A stretch of 64,000 nt of DNA from Comamonas suwonensis (GCF_012844455.2 NZ_JABBCQ020000013.1:1-64000), one strand, 5' to 3'; shown: positions 13,736 through 23,604, counted from the stretch's first letter. The notes: generated from the letters alone by a model not told the origin. Program-made: numbers and translations.

Positions 13736-16456
13736 TCAGTCCGCCAGCGCGCGGGTAATCACCTCGCGCACATCGTTGGACAGGTCGGTCTTGGCGGCTA
13801 CGCGCTCAAGGGCTGTGCGGGCTGCGGCGCGGTAGGGCTCGGGCAGCTTTTTCCAGCGGTCCATCACGCGGGTGAGACGGGCGGCAACTTGTGGGTTGAA
13901 GCCGTCAATCTCGATCACGCGATCGGCCCAGAAGGCATAGCCGGCGGCGTCGGCGCGGTGAAAGGCACCCGCGTTGTTGCAGTAGCTGAAGATCAGGCTG
14001 CGTGCGCGGTTAGGGTTCTTGATCTGGAAGTCAGGGTGCTTCATCAGCGCCTGAACAGCGGGCAGCACATTGCCGCCGCGGTCGCTGGCCGCACCTTGAA
14101 GGGCAAACCATTTGTCCAGCACCAGTGCATCGTTCTTGAACAGCGCGTGGAAGCGCTGCAGTGCCTGCTCTGCCAAGGGGCTTGCGCTGTAGACCAGAGC
14201 AGCCAGAGCGGCCATGCGGTCGGTCATATTGCCTGCATCTTTGCAGCGTTGGTAAGCCTTGCCGGGCCAGATGGTGTCACCAGTCTGGACAGCGTTCAGG
14301 CACAACATGGAGAGCGCGCGACCGGCGAGGGCGCGGCGGCCTGCGCTGACATGGTCAGGCGTGTAGGCACCGGTGTCGCGGTTGGATTCCCATGCAGCTT
14401 CCCATGCAGGTAGCAGCGAGGAGGCCAGTTGCAAGATCATGGCTTCGCGCACGGTGTGCACGCGTTGCGGGTCGACCTCGGCCAGTTGCTCAGCGATGTA
14501 GCTCTCGGATGGGAGCGTGAGCACCAGGTCCTTGAACGCGGCGTCCAGCTTGTCGTCTTGCAGCACGCGGCGCATGGCCTGGACAAAATCTGCAGGCAGA
14601 ATTTCAGTGCCAAATTGGTCGTTAGCACTTTCTGTATCTGCGGAGGCTGCTATGAACTTGAGAGCGTAGCGCAGGCCCAGACGCTGGCTGGCTTCCCATT
14701 GGTTGAATGGGTCGCTGTCGTGTGCCAGCAGGGTCAGCAAATCGGCATCGCTGAATTCGCAGTCCAGTACCACGGGGGCGCTGAAGCTGCGCAGCAGTGA
14801 GGGCACAGGGGCTTCTGGCACGTTGGCGAAGACAAAGCTTTGTTCGGCTTCGGTCAGCACTAGCATGCGACTGGTGCCTTGAGCGGCTTCCTCGCTTTGT
14901 AGTTGCAGCGCAATGGCTTGACCGGCAGCCGTGAGCAGCCCCATCTGCACGGGAATGACAAAAGGCAGCTTTTCGCTCTGGCCCACGGTGGGGGCGCAGC
15001 TTTGCGATAGCGTCAGCGTGTAGGTCTGCGCGGCAGCGTCGTACTGGCCCACGGCCTTGAGCACGGGAGTGCCGGCCTGGCTATACCAGCGGCGGAACTG
15101 CTGCAGATTCTCGGCCAGGGCCGATTCGGGGTTGGCATCGGCAATAGCTTGCGAGAAATCGTCGCAAGTTACCGCTTGGCCGTCATGGCGCTCGAAGTAC
15201 AGCTTCATGCCCTTGGCAAAGCCTTCGCGGCCCACCAGGTTGTGCTGCATGCGCACGACTTCAGCCCCTTTTTCGTAGATCGTGACCGTGTAGAAGTTGT
15301 TGATCTCGATATAGCTGTCGGGGCGCACGGGGTGAGCCATGGGGCCGGCATCTTCGGGGAACTGCACGGTACGCAGCACGCGTACATCGTCAATACGCTT
15401 GACGGCCCGGGCCGATGCGGCACCCGCCATGTCCATGCTGAATTCCTGATCGCGGAAGACCGTGAGGCCTTCCTTGAGCGAGAGCTGGAACCAGTCGCGG
15501 CAGGTGACGCGGTTACCCGTCCAGTTATGGAAGTATTCGTGTCCGACGACGGACTCGATATTGGCGTAGTCGGTATCGGTGGCCGTAGCCTGGCTGGCAA
15601 GAACATACTTCGTGTTGAAGATGTTCAGGCCCTTGTTCTCCATGGCGCCCATGTTGAAGTCGCTGGTGGCAACGATCATGAAACGGTCCAGATCAAGGCT
15701 CAGGCCAAAGCGCGCCTCATCCCATGCCACAGAGTGCATGAGCGAGTTCATGGCGTGCTCGGTCTTTTCCAGGTCGCCGGGGCGCACAAAGACCTGCAGC
15801 AGGTGCTCGTTGCCCGCGCGGCTCTTGATCTTTTGCTCGCGGGCGACGAGGTTGCCTGCGACCAGTGCAAACAGGTAGCTGGGCTTTTTGTGCGGATCGA
15901 CCCACTTGGCAAAGTGGCGGCCGTCTTCCAGATCGCCGGACTCCACCAGATTGCCGTTGGACAGCAGCACCGGGTACTGGGCCTTGCTGGCGCGCAGTGT
16001 GACGGTGTACATGGCCATGACATCAGGGCGGTCCAGGAAGTAGGTGATACGGCGGAAACCTTCTGCTTCGCACTGCGTGAAGAACGTGTCCTCGCTCACA
16101 TACAAGCCCATGAGCTTGGTGTTCTTGGCCGGGCAGCAGGTGGTGAAAATCTCCAGCTCCACAGGCTCATGGCCTTCGGGCAGGTTCTCCAGCACCAGTT
16201 GGTCGCCATCCATCTTGAACGAGGTTCCACCACCATTGACCATGACACGGGCCAGATTCAGCTCGTCACCATCCAGGCGCAGAGGCTGGGCCGTCACATC
16301 GGGGTTGCGGCGCACGCGCATCTTGCTCAGCACGCGCGTCTTGGCAGGGTCCAGATCAAAAGTCAGATCCACCGTGTCGATCCACCAGGCCGGAGCCTCG
16401 TAGTCGGCGCGGTAGATAGCGGTGGCCGGGGCTTGCCCGTCACGCAGTTGCAGCAT
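13736..16456 (-). CDS. pepN: aminopeptidase N (M1 family)
   Basis: This 906-aa zinc metallopeptidase releases N-terminal residues from peptides in the cytoplasm. The exopeptidase motif GAMENKG is near residue 268. The zinc site is HEYFHNW near residue 304, with the third ligand Glu in KEGLTVFRDQEFS. The bacterial PepN C-terminal helical domain completes the length. AAAGGAA precedes the ATG. It follows prfB with an 18-nt gap, so they may be co-transcribed. The long frame antisense to it is a codon-bias shadow. Confidence 0.97.
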   Translation of the reverse strand: MLQLRDGQAPATAIYRADYEAPAWWIDTVDLTFDLDPAKTRVLSKMRVRRNPDVTAQPLRLDGDELNLARVMVNGGGTSFKMDGDQLVLENLPEGHEPVELEIFTTCCPAKNTKLMGLYVSEDTFFTQCEAEGFRRITYFLDRPDVMAMYTVTLRASKAQYPVLLSNGNLVESGDLEDGRHFAKWVDPHKKPSYLFALVAGNLVAREQKIKSRAGNEHLLQVFVRPGDLEKTEHAMNSLMHSVAWDEARFGLSLDLDRFMIVATSDFNMGAMENKGLNIFNTKYVLASQATATDTDYANIESVVGHEYFHNWTGNRVTCRDWFQLSLKEGLTVFRDQEFSMDMAGAASARAVKRIDDVRVLRTVQFPEDAGPMAHPVRPDSYIEINNFYTVTIYEKGAEVVRMQHNLVGREGFAKGMKLYFERHDGQAVTCDDFSQAIADANPESALAENLQQFRRWYSQAGTPVLKAVGQYDAAAQTYTLTLSQSCAPTVGQSEKLPFVIPVQMGLLTAAGQAIALQLQSEEAAQGTSRMLVLTEAEQSFVFANVPEAPVPSLLRSFSAPVVLDCEFSDADLLTLLAHDSDPFNQWEASQRLGLRYALKFIAASADTESANDQFGTEILPADFVQAMRRVLQDDKLDAAFKDLVLTLPSESYIAEQLAEVDPQRVHTVREAMILQLASSLLPAWEAAWESNRDTGAYTPDHVSAGRRALAGRALSMLCLNAVQTGDTIWPGKAYQRCKDAGNMTDRMAALAALVYSASPLAEQALQRFHALFKNDALVLDKWFALQGAASDRGGNVLPAVQALMKHPDFQIKNPNRARSLIFSYCNNAGAFHRADAAGYAFWADRVIEIDGFNPQVAARLTRVMDRWKKLPEPYRAAARTALERVAAKTDLSNDVREVITRALAD

Positions 16457-16474
16457 ATCGATTCCTTTCGAGGA

Positions 16475-17579
16475 TCAGAGGCCTTGCTTGAGCGAGGCTT
16501 CGATAAACACATCCAGATCGCCGTCCAGCACCTTCTGGGTGGCCGAGACTTCGACGTTGGTGCGCAAGTCCTTGATGCGGCTGTTGTCCAGCACATAGGA
16601 GCGGATTTGATGACCCCAGCCCACATCGGTCTTGGTGTCTTCGAGCTTTTGCTGCTCTTCTTGGCGCTTGCGCATCTCGTAGTCATACAGACGCGAGCGC
16701 AGGCGTTGCCATGCCACATCGCGGTTGCTGTGCTGCGAGCGGCCATCCTGGCACTGCACCACGATGCCTGTGGGCATGTGTGTCAGGCGCACGGCAGAGT
16801 CGGTCTTGTTGATGTGCTGACCACCAGCGCCAGAGGCACGGTAGGTATCGGTACGCACGTCAGACGGATTGATGTTGATCTCGATGGAGTCATCAATCTC
16901 GGGGTAGACAAACAGCGACGAGAAGCTGGTGTGGCGGCCGCCGGACGAGTCGAACGGGCTCTTGCGCACCAGGCGGTGCACGCCGGTTTCAGTGCGCAGC
17001 AGGCCATAGGCGTACTCGCCTTCAATCTTGATGGTCGCGCTCTTGATGCCGGCCACATCGCCCGGAGTCTCTTCTTCGACTGTCGCCTTGAAGCCCTTGC
17101 GTTCGGCGTACTTCAGGTACTGACGCAGCAGCATGCTGGCCCAGTCACAGGCTTCGGTACCACCGGCCCCGGCCTGGATGTCGATGAAGCAGTTCAGCGG
17201 ATCGGCCTCGCCACCAAACATGCGGCGGAATTCGAGTTCTTCGATCAGCGGCTTGAGCTTGGCGGTTTCGGCTTCGATGGTTTCAAGGCCGGCGTCATCG
17301 CCTTCTTCCTTGCTCATCTCGAACAACTCGGCGTTGTCCGCCAGCTCGGCGGTGAGCTTTTCCAGTGTCAGCACGACGTTGTCGAGCGACTTCTTTTCCT
17401 TGCCCAGCTCCTGTGCCTTTTTGGGATCGTTCCAGACGGCAGGGTCTTCCAGCGAGGCGTTTACTGTGCGCAGGCGTTCGTATTTAGCATCGTAGTCAAA
17501 GATACCTCCGGAGATCTGCCGTGCGCTCGGACAGATCTTGGAGGGTGTTGCCGATAGAGTTGACGCGTTCTGCTTCCAT
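16475..17579 (-). CDS. prfB: peptide chain release factor 2 (programmed +1 frameshift)
   Basis: RF2 terminates translation at UGA and UAA. The gene starts at ATG 17579 ([18 protein letters not shown]); codon 28 is TGA (17498-17496) in CTT TGA C. After a +1 shift the frame continues [10 protein letters not shown]. The total of 1105 nt gives 367 aa with one skipped base. The SPF codon-recognition motif ([10 protein letters not shown]) and the GGQ catalytic motif ([15 protein letters not shown]) are present. Annotation that starts at the later ATG near 17374 would lose about 70 residues. It lies upstream of pepN. Confidence 0.97.
17495..17512 (-). promoter_or_regulatory. prfB +1 frameshift site with internal SD
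   Basis: On the minus strand CGGAGGTATCTTTGAC contains an SD-like GGAGG, three bases and then the slippery CTT followed by UGA C. This is the classic autoregulatory site: low RF2 favours the +1 shift and full-length synthesis. Confidence 0.92.
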
Positions 17580-17881
17580 GGTGAATCCGTAGTGTTCTTG
17601 TTGATAAATAACTGCTGATTTTCTCATGCCAAGGAGCTGCGGCGATGCAATGGCCTTTGAGAGGGTTTTTACAGCGCCATTCGTGCGGCATTTTCAGGGT
17701 CTGCAGCGTTTGTAACAGCTGCATCACTTTTATTCATGAGTGCCGTTACCTTGGGTAACAAATCCTGCATAGAATTCTCAAAGCCTTGTTGAAGGCGTCT
17801 TTTCTGAATGGTTTCACTGCCTGTCTCTGCGCCTGCCGGTATCCGGCCTCACTGGTCGTCGATCTCTTACCCCTCCCCCTC
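17580..17881. other. 302-nt divergent intergenic region prfB/chemoreceptor
   Basis: It separates the divergent prfB and chemoreceptor genes and must hold both promoters. No clear sigma-28 (TAAA-GCCGATAA) or sigma-70 pair was found by eye. A direct alternative start of the chemoreceptor frame at 17786 lies here but would put a 32-aa extension before the first membrane helix. Confidence 0.4.
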
Positions 17882-19630
17882 ATGACATTCTTTCGCAATC
17901 TCAAGCTGGCTCATAAGCTGCTGGTGTCTTTTGTGTTTATCTTGCTGATCAGCGCGGTATCTGGCCTGTACGGGCTGGTTCAGATGGAGCGCGTCAATGC
18001 CACGGCCACCGATCTGACTCGCCAGTGGCTGCCCGCTGCGCGCACCTTGCAGGACATGCGCTACCAGCTGCAGCGCTACCGCTCGCAGACCATGCAGCAT
18101 GTAATTGCGCAGACGACCGAGGAAATGGCGGAGTATGACAAAAGCATGCCCAAGCTATGGAGTGAGCTGCTGAAGAACCAGCAGGATTACGCCAAGTACA
18201 TCAAGACCGATAAAGAACGCGCGCTGCTGGCTGATGTGGGCAAGCAGTTGCAGAGCTATGCGCAGCAGACGGCCAAGGTGGTGCAGTATTCGCACCAGTT
18301 GCTCAGTGACGACGCCGGCGAGATTTTGCGTGGTGATGCGCTCAAGATCGTTCTCCGCATTAACGCTCAGATTGATGAGCTGGCTGAGATCAATGCGCAG
18401 GCCACCGAAGCCGCCAATCAGGCGGGCGACGATTTGTATGGCGCTGCCCGCTGGTGGGTCATCGCGTTGCTGCTGGGCGCCATGGTCACGGGTGTGACTC
18501 TGGCCGTGCTGATTGCGCGTTCCATCTCGCGGCCGCTGGAATCTGCAGTGGAGTTGGCGCAGTCTGTGGCGAAGGGTGATCTCAGCGGCCAGATCACAGT
18601 GCAAAGCAAGGATGAAATCGGCCAGCTGCTGCAGGCGCTCAAGGATATGAACACCAGCTTGCAGCGTATCGTGGGTCAGGTGCGTCAGGGCACGGACTCC
18701 ATCGCCTCGGCCAGCAGTCAGATTGCCAGCGGCAATCAAGATTTGTCCTCGCGTACTGAAGAGCAGGCCAGCTCGCTGGAGCAGACTGCGGCTTCCATGG
18801 AAGAGCTGACCTCTACCGTGCAGCAAAACGCGGGCAACGCCCAGCAGGCCAACCAGCTGGCCGCCGCTGCATCGCAGGTCGCCGTGCGCGGTGGTGCCAC
18901 GGTGGCGCAGGTGGTGCAGACCATGTCTGCCATCAATGATTCGTCGCGCAAGATTGTGGACATCATTGGCGTGATTGACTCCATCGCCTTTCAGACCAAT
19001 ATCCTGGCGCTGAATGCGGCGGTGGAGGCTGCTCGTGCAGGCGATCAGGGGCGCGGTTTTGCTGTGGTGGCGTCTGAAGTGCGTACGCTGGCCCAGCGCT
19101 CGGCAGAGGCCGCCAAGCAGATCAAGCAGCTCATTGATGACTCTGTCGCCAAGGTGCAAGAGGGCGGCAATCAGGTCGGTGAGGCGGGCAGAACCATGGA
19201 TGAAATCGTGATGAGCGTGCGCCGTGTCACCGACATCATGGGTGAGATCTCGGTGGCCAGCCACCAGCAGACTTCGGGCATTGAGCAGGTGACGCAGGCC
19301 GTCACGCAGATGGACCAGATGACTCAGCAGAATGCCGCGCTGGTGGAAGAAGCCGCTGCAGCGACGGACGCCTTGCGCGGACAGGCTGCCGCACTGGCCG
19401 AGACCGTGAGCTTCTTCAAGCTCGATACTCAGGCGATTCCGGCTCTGGCACCGGCTGCCCATTTTCGTCAAGCACCCGTGCGAGTGACGGCATCTGCTAA
19501 GGCCCGGCCTGCTATCAAGCCTGCTGGTAAAGCGACAGCCAGCCCTGTGGCGTTGTCCGCCAGCAAGCCTGTTGCCAAACCCAAACCTGTCAGCACTGTG
19601 GCGGGTGACGATGAATGGGAGACTTTTTAA
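17882..19630 (+). CDS. methyl-accepting chemotaxis protein
   Basis: This 582-aa inner-membrane chemoreceptor starts at ATG 17882 (MTFFRNLKLAHKLL). TM1 is about 11-32, followed by a periplasmic four-helix ligand domain of about 150 aa. TM2 is about 190-212, then HAMP, then the long cytoplasmic coiled-coil signalling domain with the conserved tip FQTNILALNAAVEAARAGDQ. The C-terminus ends EWETF after a flexible Ala/Pro/Lys linker. That matches the xWxxF pentapeptide used to dock CheR/CheB, so it is a high-abundance-type receptor. It stands alone; the ligand is unknown. Confidence 0.95.
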   Translation: MTFFRNLKLAHKLLVSFVFILLISAVSGLYGLVQMERVNATATDLTRQWLPAARTLQDMRYQLQRYRSQTMQHVIAQTTEEMAEYDKSMPKLWSELLKNQQDYAKYIKTDKERALLADVGKQLQSYAQQTAKVVQYSHQLLSDDAGEILRGDALKIVLRINAQIDELAEINAQATEAANQAGDDLYGAARWWVIALLLGAMVTGVTLAVLIARSISRPLESAVELAQSVAKGDLSGQITVQSKDEIGQLLQALKDMNTSLQRIVGQVRQGTDSIASASSQIASGNQDLSSRTEEQASSLEQTAASMEELTSTVQQNAGNAQQANQLAAAASQVAVRGGATVAQVVQTMSAINDSSRKIVDIIGVIDSIAFQTNILALNAAVEAARAGDQGRGFAVVASEVRTLAQRSAEAAKQIKQLIDDSVAKVQEGGNQVGEAGRTMDEIVMSVRRVTDIMGEISVASHQQTSGIEQVTQAVTQMDQMTQQNAALVEEAAAATDALRGQAAALAETVSFFKLDTQAIPALAPAAHFRQAPVRVTASAKARPAIKPAGKATASPVALSASKPVAKPKPVSTVAGDDEWETF

Positions 19631-19787
19631 GGCCGGAGCCGAGGGCTTGCGAATCTAGCGCAGCAGCCGCTTGCGGCGCAGCGCGCTTCCATAGCTCAAA
19701 ACCCAGTTCGCTGATGAGCGCAAGCATCAGCGCGCTGTGGTTCGGGGCCAGGCCGGTAACGATGCGCTCTCCCTGGGCACGCTTCAT
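19590..19787 (-). CDS. possible small protein, 65 aa
   Basis: The frame MKRAQGERIVTGLAPNHSAL... has good GC3 codon use in its first 50 codons and lies in an otherwise empty gap. Its last 14 codons run antisense into the end of the chemoreceptor gene, and no clear ribosome-binding site precedes the ATG. It may be a real conserved small gene or a chance frame. Confidence 0.3.
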   Translation of the reverse strand: MKRAQGERIVTGLAPNHSALMLALISELGFELWKRAAPQAAAALDSQALGSGLKKSPIHRHPPQC

Positions 19788-19814
19788 CGGGCGCCTGTAG
19801 CAAGCCGGTCTGGC

Positions 19815-19932
19815 GGGGTTGATGCTATGAAAAGAGAAGCTTTTTGCGCTTGATTGATATGGACCTTGAATAGTTTTATAGGTGAATTCAATGCAAATCA
19901 AGCGCAAGCAGCTTGCTGATTGATAGCGACAG
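19815..19932. repeat. divergent copy of palindromic repeat A
   Basis: TTGCGCTTGATTG near 19845 and CAAATCAAGCGCAAG near 19893 form inverted arms around an AT-rich spacer. GAGAAGC and CAGCTTGC resemble the GCAGCTAT ends of other copies. It is longer and less regular than the copy at 23605. Confidence 0.45.
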
Positions 19933-19954
19933 GGCCAGCCAGCAAAAAAAGAAA

Positions 19955-19980
19955 ACCCCGCAGCGATTGGCTTGCGGGGT
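19955..19980 (-). terminator. terminator after the acyl-CoA dehydrogenase gene
   Basis: ACCCCGCA (19955-19962) pairs with TGCGGGGT (19973-19980). On the minus strand it is followed by TTTCTTTTTTT. It lies 24 nt after the stop at 20004. Confidence 0.75.
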
Positions 19981-20003
19981 CGCTCTCAGGCGCTGGCTGA
20001 AAC

Positions 20004-21278
20004 TTAGCCGCCGCGTGTTACAGGCACTTCAGCGTTCTTACCGTAGCTGCCGTATTTGCCCAGTTCCCACTTGGCAATGGCGTTGCGGTGGACTTCATCC
20101 GGGCCGTCGGCAAAGCGCAGGGTGCGCGCCGCCGCGTAGGCATAGGCCAGAGGGAAGTCATCACACATGCCGCCGCCGCCGTGCACCTGCATGGCCCAGT
20201 CGATAACCTCGCAGGCCATGCTGGGTGCGACAACCTTGATCATGGCGATCTCGGTGCGGGCCACCTTGTTGCCGGCCACGTCCATCAGCCAGGCCGCTTT
20301 CAGCGTCAGCAGGCGGGCCATGTCGATCTTGCAGCGCGCCTCGGCAATGCGTTCTTGCGTCACGGTCTGCTGGGCCACGGTCTTGCCAAAAGCCGTACGG
20401 CTGCTGGCGCGCTGGCACATCAGCTTCAGCGCACGTTCGGCCAGACCGATGAGGCGCATGCAGTGGTGAATGCGACCTGGGCCAAGGCGACCCTGGGCGA
20501 TTTCAAAGCCACGGCCCTCGCCCAGCAGGATGTTTCCGACGGGAACACGCACGTTTTCAAAATACATCTCCATGTGGCCGTGGGGCGCATCGTCATAGCC
20601 CATCACGTTCAGCGGGCGAACGATGCGGATGCCCTTGGCATCGGCCGGGATGATGATCATGCTCTGCTGAGAGTGTCTTGCAGCCTCGGGGTCGGTCTTG
20701 CCCATGGTGATGTAGACCGCGCAGCGTGGGTCGCCTGCGCCGGAGATCCACCACTTGTGGCCGTTGATCACGTATTCGTCGCCCTGGCGCTCAATGCGGG
20801 TGCAGATATTGGTGGCGTCAGACGAGGCGACTTCAGGTTCGGTCATGGCGAAGGCCGAGCGAATCTTGCCTTCCAGCAGAGGCTTGAGCCAGCGGTCTTT
20901 CAGCTCGGCACTACCGTAGCGGGCAATGGTTTCCATATTGCCGGTGTCAGGTGCCGAGCAGTTGAAGACTTCAGAGGCCCAAGGCACGGCACCCATGATT
21001 TCGGCCAGCGGTGCGTATTCCTGATTGGTCAGGCCTGCTCCGTGGTAGCCCGATGCCTCGGCGCTGTCTACGGGCAAAAACAGGTTCCACAGGCCGGCGG
21101 CCTGGGCCTTGGGCTTGAGCTTTTCAATGGTCTCAAGTGGCGTCCAGCGCTTGCCGGCGGCGGTGTTGGCCAGCAGCTCGGCGGCATAGTCTTTCTCTGC
21201 CGGGTAAATGTATTCATCCATGAACTTGAGCAGGCGTTGCTGCAGGTCCTTGGTCTTGGGCGCGTAGTCGAAGTCCAT
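20004..21278 (-). CDS. acyl-CoA dehydrogenase (ACAD10/11-like)
   Basis: This 424-aa flavoprotein should introduce a C2-C3 double bond in an acyl-CoA, passing electrons to ETF. Family motifs are [16 protein letters not shown] (near 143-158), HKWWISGAG (near 173), and [19 protein letters not shown] near the C-terminus; the catalytic base is probably the Asp or Glu near this end. AAGGAG precedes the ATG. The upstream gene encodes an aminoglycoside-phosphotransferase-like kinase. That pairing corresponds to the two halves of mammalian ACAD10/11 and to kinase/ACAD pairs of 4-hydroxyacyl-CoA catabolism. Substrate unknown. Confidence 0.92.
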   Translation of the reverse strand: MDFDYAPKTKDLQQRLLKFMDEYIYPAEKDYAAELLANTAAGKRWTPLETIEKLKPKAQAAGLWNLFLPVDSAEASGYHGAGLTNQEYAPLAEIMGAVPWASEVFNCSAPDTGNMETIARYGSAELKDRWLKPLLEGKIRSAFAMTEPEVASSDATNICTRIERQGDEYVINGHKWWISGAGDPRCAVYITMGKTDPEAARHSQQSMIIIPADAKGIRIVRPLNVMGYDDAPHGHMEMYFENVRVPVGNILLGEGRGFEIAQGRLGPGRIHHCMRLIGLAERALKLMCQRASSRTAFGKTVAQQTVTQERIAEARCKIDMARLLTLKAAWLMDVAGNKVARTEIAMIKVVAPSMACEVIDWAMQVHGGGGMCDDFPLAYAYAAARTLRFADGPDEVHRNAIAKWELGKYGSYGKNAEVPVTRGG

Positions 21279-21322
21279 GAGTGCTCCTTATTGTCTGACG
21301 AAGAAATGTCGTGGTTAAAAAC

Positions 21323-22408
21323 TTAGCTGCGCTGTGCGAAGGACCAGGCCAGCTCCGCCATGGGGCGGGCGGTGTCGCCAGAAGCCTTGGCCTGGGCGCT
21401 GGAGGCCGTTCCGGCTTCCACGCGCTTGGCAATGCCTTGCAAGATGGCCGCGATGCGGAACATGTTATAGGCCAGGTAAAAGTTCCAGTCGTGGTGCAGC
21501 GTGGCGATGTCTTGCAGGCCCGTGCGTTCGCAGTAGCGGCGGATGTAGTCGGCCTCGGCAGGGATGCCTAAAGCGGCAATATCCAGCCCCGCAATGCCAC
21601 GGCCCAGCTCGGCCGGGATATGCCAGCTCATGCAGTGGTAGCTGAAGTCGGCCAGCGGGTGGCCCAGCGTGGACAGCTCCCAGTCCAGCACGGCGATCAC
21701 GCGCGGCTCGGTGGGGTGGAACATCAGGTTGTCCAGCCGGTAGTCGCCATGCACGATGGAGACGTGGCTCTCATCCCTGGCGCTGGCGGGCATATTGGCG
21801 GGCAGCCATGCCATCAGCTGGTCCATCTCGGGAATGGGCTGGGTGACGGAGGCCACGTATTGCTTGCTCCAGCGGCCGATCTGGCGCTCAAAATAGTTGC
21901 CGCTCTTGCCGTAGTCGGCCAGACCCTGATCGGCAAACTTCACGCTGTGCAGGGCCGCAATCACGCGGTTCATCTCGTCATAAATCTCGGCGCGCTGCTC
22001 AGGCGTCATGCCGGGCAGGGACTGGTCCCAGAGTACGCGGCCTTCCATGAACTCCATGATGTAGAAGGCGCGGCCCATGATGGACTCGTCCTCGCACAGC
22101 GCATACATGTGCGGCACGGGCACATCGGTGCTGGCCAGGCCCTTCATCACGCGGTACTCGCGCTCAATTGCATGGGCCGAGGGCAGCAGCTTGGCCACCG
22201 GGCCGGGCTTGGCGCGCATCACATAGCTTTTGCCGGGGGTGACCAGTTTGTAGGTGGGGTTGGACTGGCCGCCCTTGAACATCTCCACCTGCAGCGGCCC
22301 CTCAAAGCCCTGGACATGCTGGCGCAGCCAGGCGGTCATCGCCTCGATATCAAAAGCATGCTGATCGGACACCGCGCGGGTGCCGACAAAATGGTCAAAA
22401 GTGCTCAT
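21323..22408 (-). CDS. aminoglycoside-phosphotransferase-fold kinase
   Basis: The 361-aa cytoplasmic protein has a G-rich N-lobe (FKGGQSNPTYKL, YVMRAKP with the ATP-binding Lys). The catalytic loop is SIVHGDYRLDNLMFH near residue 220 and the metal-binding motif is VIAVLDWELSTLGHPLAD near 238-255. This is the phosphotransferase family paired with acyl-CoA dehydrogenases, where it is thought to phosphorylate a 4-hydroxyacyl-CoA (LvaA-like) rather than an antibiotic. The ACAD gene follows after 44 nt, so they form an operon. Confidence 0.88.
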   Translation of the reverse strand: MSTFDHFVGTRAVSDQHAFDIEAMTAWLRQHVQGFEGPLQVEMFKGGQSNPTYKLVTPGKSYVMRAKPGPVAKLLPSAHAIEREYRVMKGLASTDVPVPHMYALCEDESIMGRAFYIMEFMEGRVLWDQSLPGMTPEQRAEIYDEMNRVIAALHSVKFADQGLADYGKSGNYFERQIGRWSKQYVASVTQPIPEMDQLMAWLPANMPASARDESHVSIVHGDYRLDNLMFHPTEPRVIAVLDWELSTLGHPLADFSYHCMSWHIPAELGRGIAGLDIAALGIPAEADYIRRYCERTGLQDIATLHHDWNFYLAYNMFRIAAILQGIAKRVEAGTASSAQAKASGDTARPMAELAWSFAQRS

Positions 22409-22569
22409 GCTGTCTCAGTCCTTTGTTCGATTTGTGATGGGCAAGGCGCAGCCCGCCGCGCCGCACGAAAGGTGCAGCGAGCGAATGCGTAAAAGGGGGA
22501 GAGTTGCCGCAGAACGCGGCAAAGAAGCGAGAAGAAAGCGGACAGTGAAAACTGGCGCGATCCAGGCCA

Positions 22570-22665
22570 GAGACATCAGGCAAGGGCCGCCCCGCAGCGA
22601 AGATGTCGTCCCCCTCCCTCGAAGCGAGAGAGGGGGAAGCCGCAAAGCCGCTCAGGGGGTGAATC
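22570..22665. repeat. dispersed repeat B, long copy
   Basis: This is a GC-rich block with the landmarks GCAGCGAAGATGTCGTCC, CCCTCCCTCGAAGCGAGAG and CGCTCAGGGGGTG. A homologous block lies inverted at 47657-47760, and partial copies lie at 13684 and 62040. It occupies the gap between the kinase and Crp-type genes and contains a CCCTCtCTCG/CGAGAGAGGG stem. Confidence 0.7.
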
Positions 22666-23383
22666 AGTGGTCCGTGTCTGCAATCCGCAGCAGCGTGGCC
22701 CGGTCGCGCACGATGAGGCCGCCCGGTTCGATGCGAATCACATCCTCGCGCTCCATGGACTTGAGTTCCTGATTCACACGCTGGCGTGATGCGCCCAGCA
22801 GCTGTGCCAGCTCTTCCTGCGCCAGATGCAGACCGATGCGAATCTCGCTGCTGTCCGACAGGCTCATCACGCCATAGCTGCGTGTGAGGTGCAGCAGCTG
22901 TTTGGCCAGACGCGCACGCAGCGGCAAGGTGTTGAGGTCTTCCACCAGACCGTAGAGCTGGCGCACCCGGCGTGCGTTCAGGCGCAGCATGGCTTCGGAG
23001 AACTCCACATGCTGGGAAAGAATGCGCTTGAAGTCCGCCTTGGAGACGCACATCAGCGTGGTCTCGCCATGCGCATAGGCATCGTGCGTGCGTTTGTCGC
23101 CGTCCAGAATCGCCACATCCCCAAACCAGATGCCCGGCTCCACATAGGTCAGCGTGATCTGCTTGCCCGTGATGGAGGTGGAGCTGACTCGCACCGCACC
23201 CCGTGCGCAGGCAATCCACTCCTCGGGCGGTTCGCCGCGAGCGCAGATGAGCATTCCATCTTTGTATCGTTTGACGTAAGCGCATCGAAGAATGTCGTGC
23301 CGCAAAGAGGGCGAAAGGGATGAAAACCAGCGACCAGAGTTGATCGCCTCACGTTCTTCAATACTAAGAATTGGTTCGTCCAT
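22664..23383 (-). CDS. Crp/Fnr-family transcription regulator
   Basis: The protein is 239 aa from ATG 23383 (MDEPILSIEEREAINSGRW). A cyclic-nucleotide-binding beta-roll spans about 40-150 (GEPPEEWIACARGAV, WFGDVAILDG). A dimer helix and a C-terminal winged HTH follow (AQEELAQLLGASRQRVNQEL, about 190-210). It lacks an N-terminal Cys set for an FNR iron-sulfur cluster. It probably activates or represses genes in response to a small ligand. It is separated from the kinase/ACAD operon by repeat B, so no target can be assigned. Confidence 0.9.
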   Translation of the reverse strand: MDEPILSIEEREAINSGRWFSSLSPSLRHDILRCAYVKRYKDGMLICARGEPPEEWIACARGAVRVSSTSITGKQITLTYVEPGIWFGDVAILDGDKRTHDAYAHGETTLMCVSKADFKRILSQHVEFSEAMLRLNARRVRQLYGLVEDLNTLPLRARLAKQLLHLTRSYGVMSLSDSSEIRIGLHLAQEELAQLLGASRQRVNQELKSMEREDVIRIEPGGLIVRDRATLLRIADTDH

Positions 23384-23604
23384 GTTCTGTCTTATGCGTG
23401 ACTGGTAACCGGCCCATTGTCGCGTGTGGGACCGGTGCTGCCGGGGTTGCAAGGCTCAGGGTTGTCACCTGTGCGTCCACTGGTACTGCGCTTGTACTGT
23501 GAATGGGGCTTGCGCCCATGCAGAAAACCCAGGTGGAGAGGGGCTTCTCGCCATGCCCGAAACAGAAATGCCCGCAGGCAGCGGGCATTCAGGGTTGAAG
23601 TGAA

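Noticed and set aside
15149-17557. Very long open frame (about 800 codons) on the plus strand opposite pepN and prfB
   Set aside because: It is the antisense shadow of two well-supported GC-rich genes; it has no family pattern and His/Gln/Val-heavy composition typical of such shadows.
21323-22408. Aminoglycoside resistance kinase
   Set aside because: The fold matches, but operon pairing with an acyl-CoA dehydrogenase points to metabolic substrates rather than an antibiotic.
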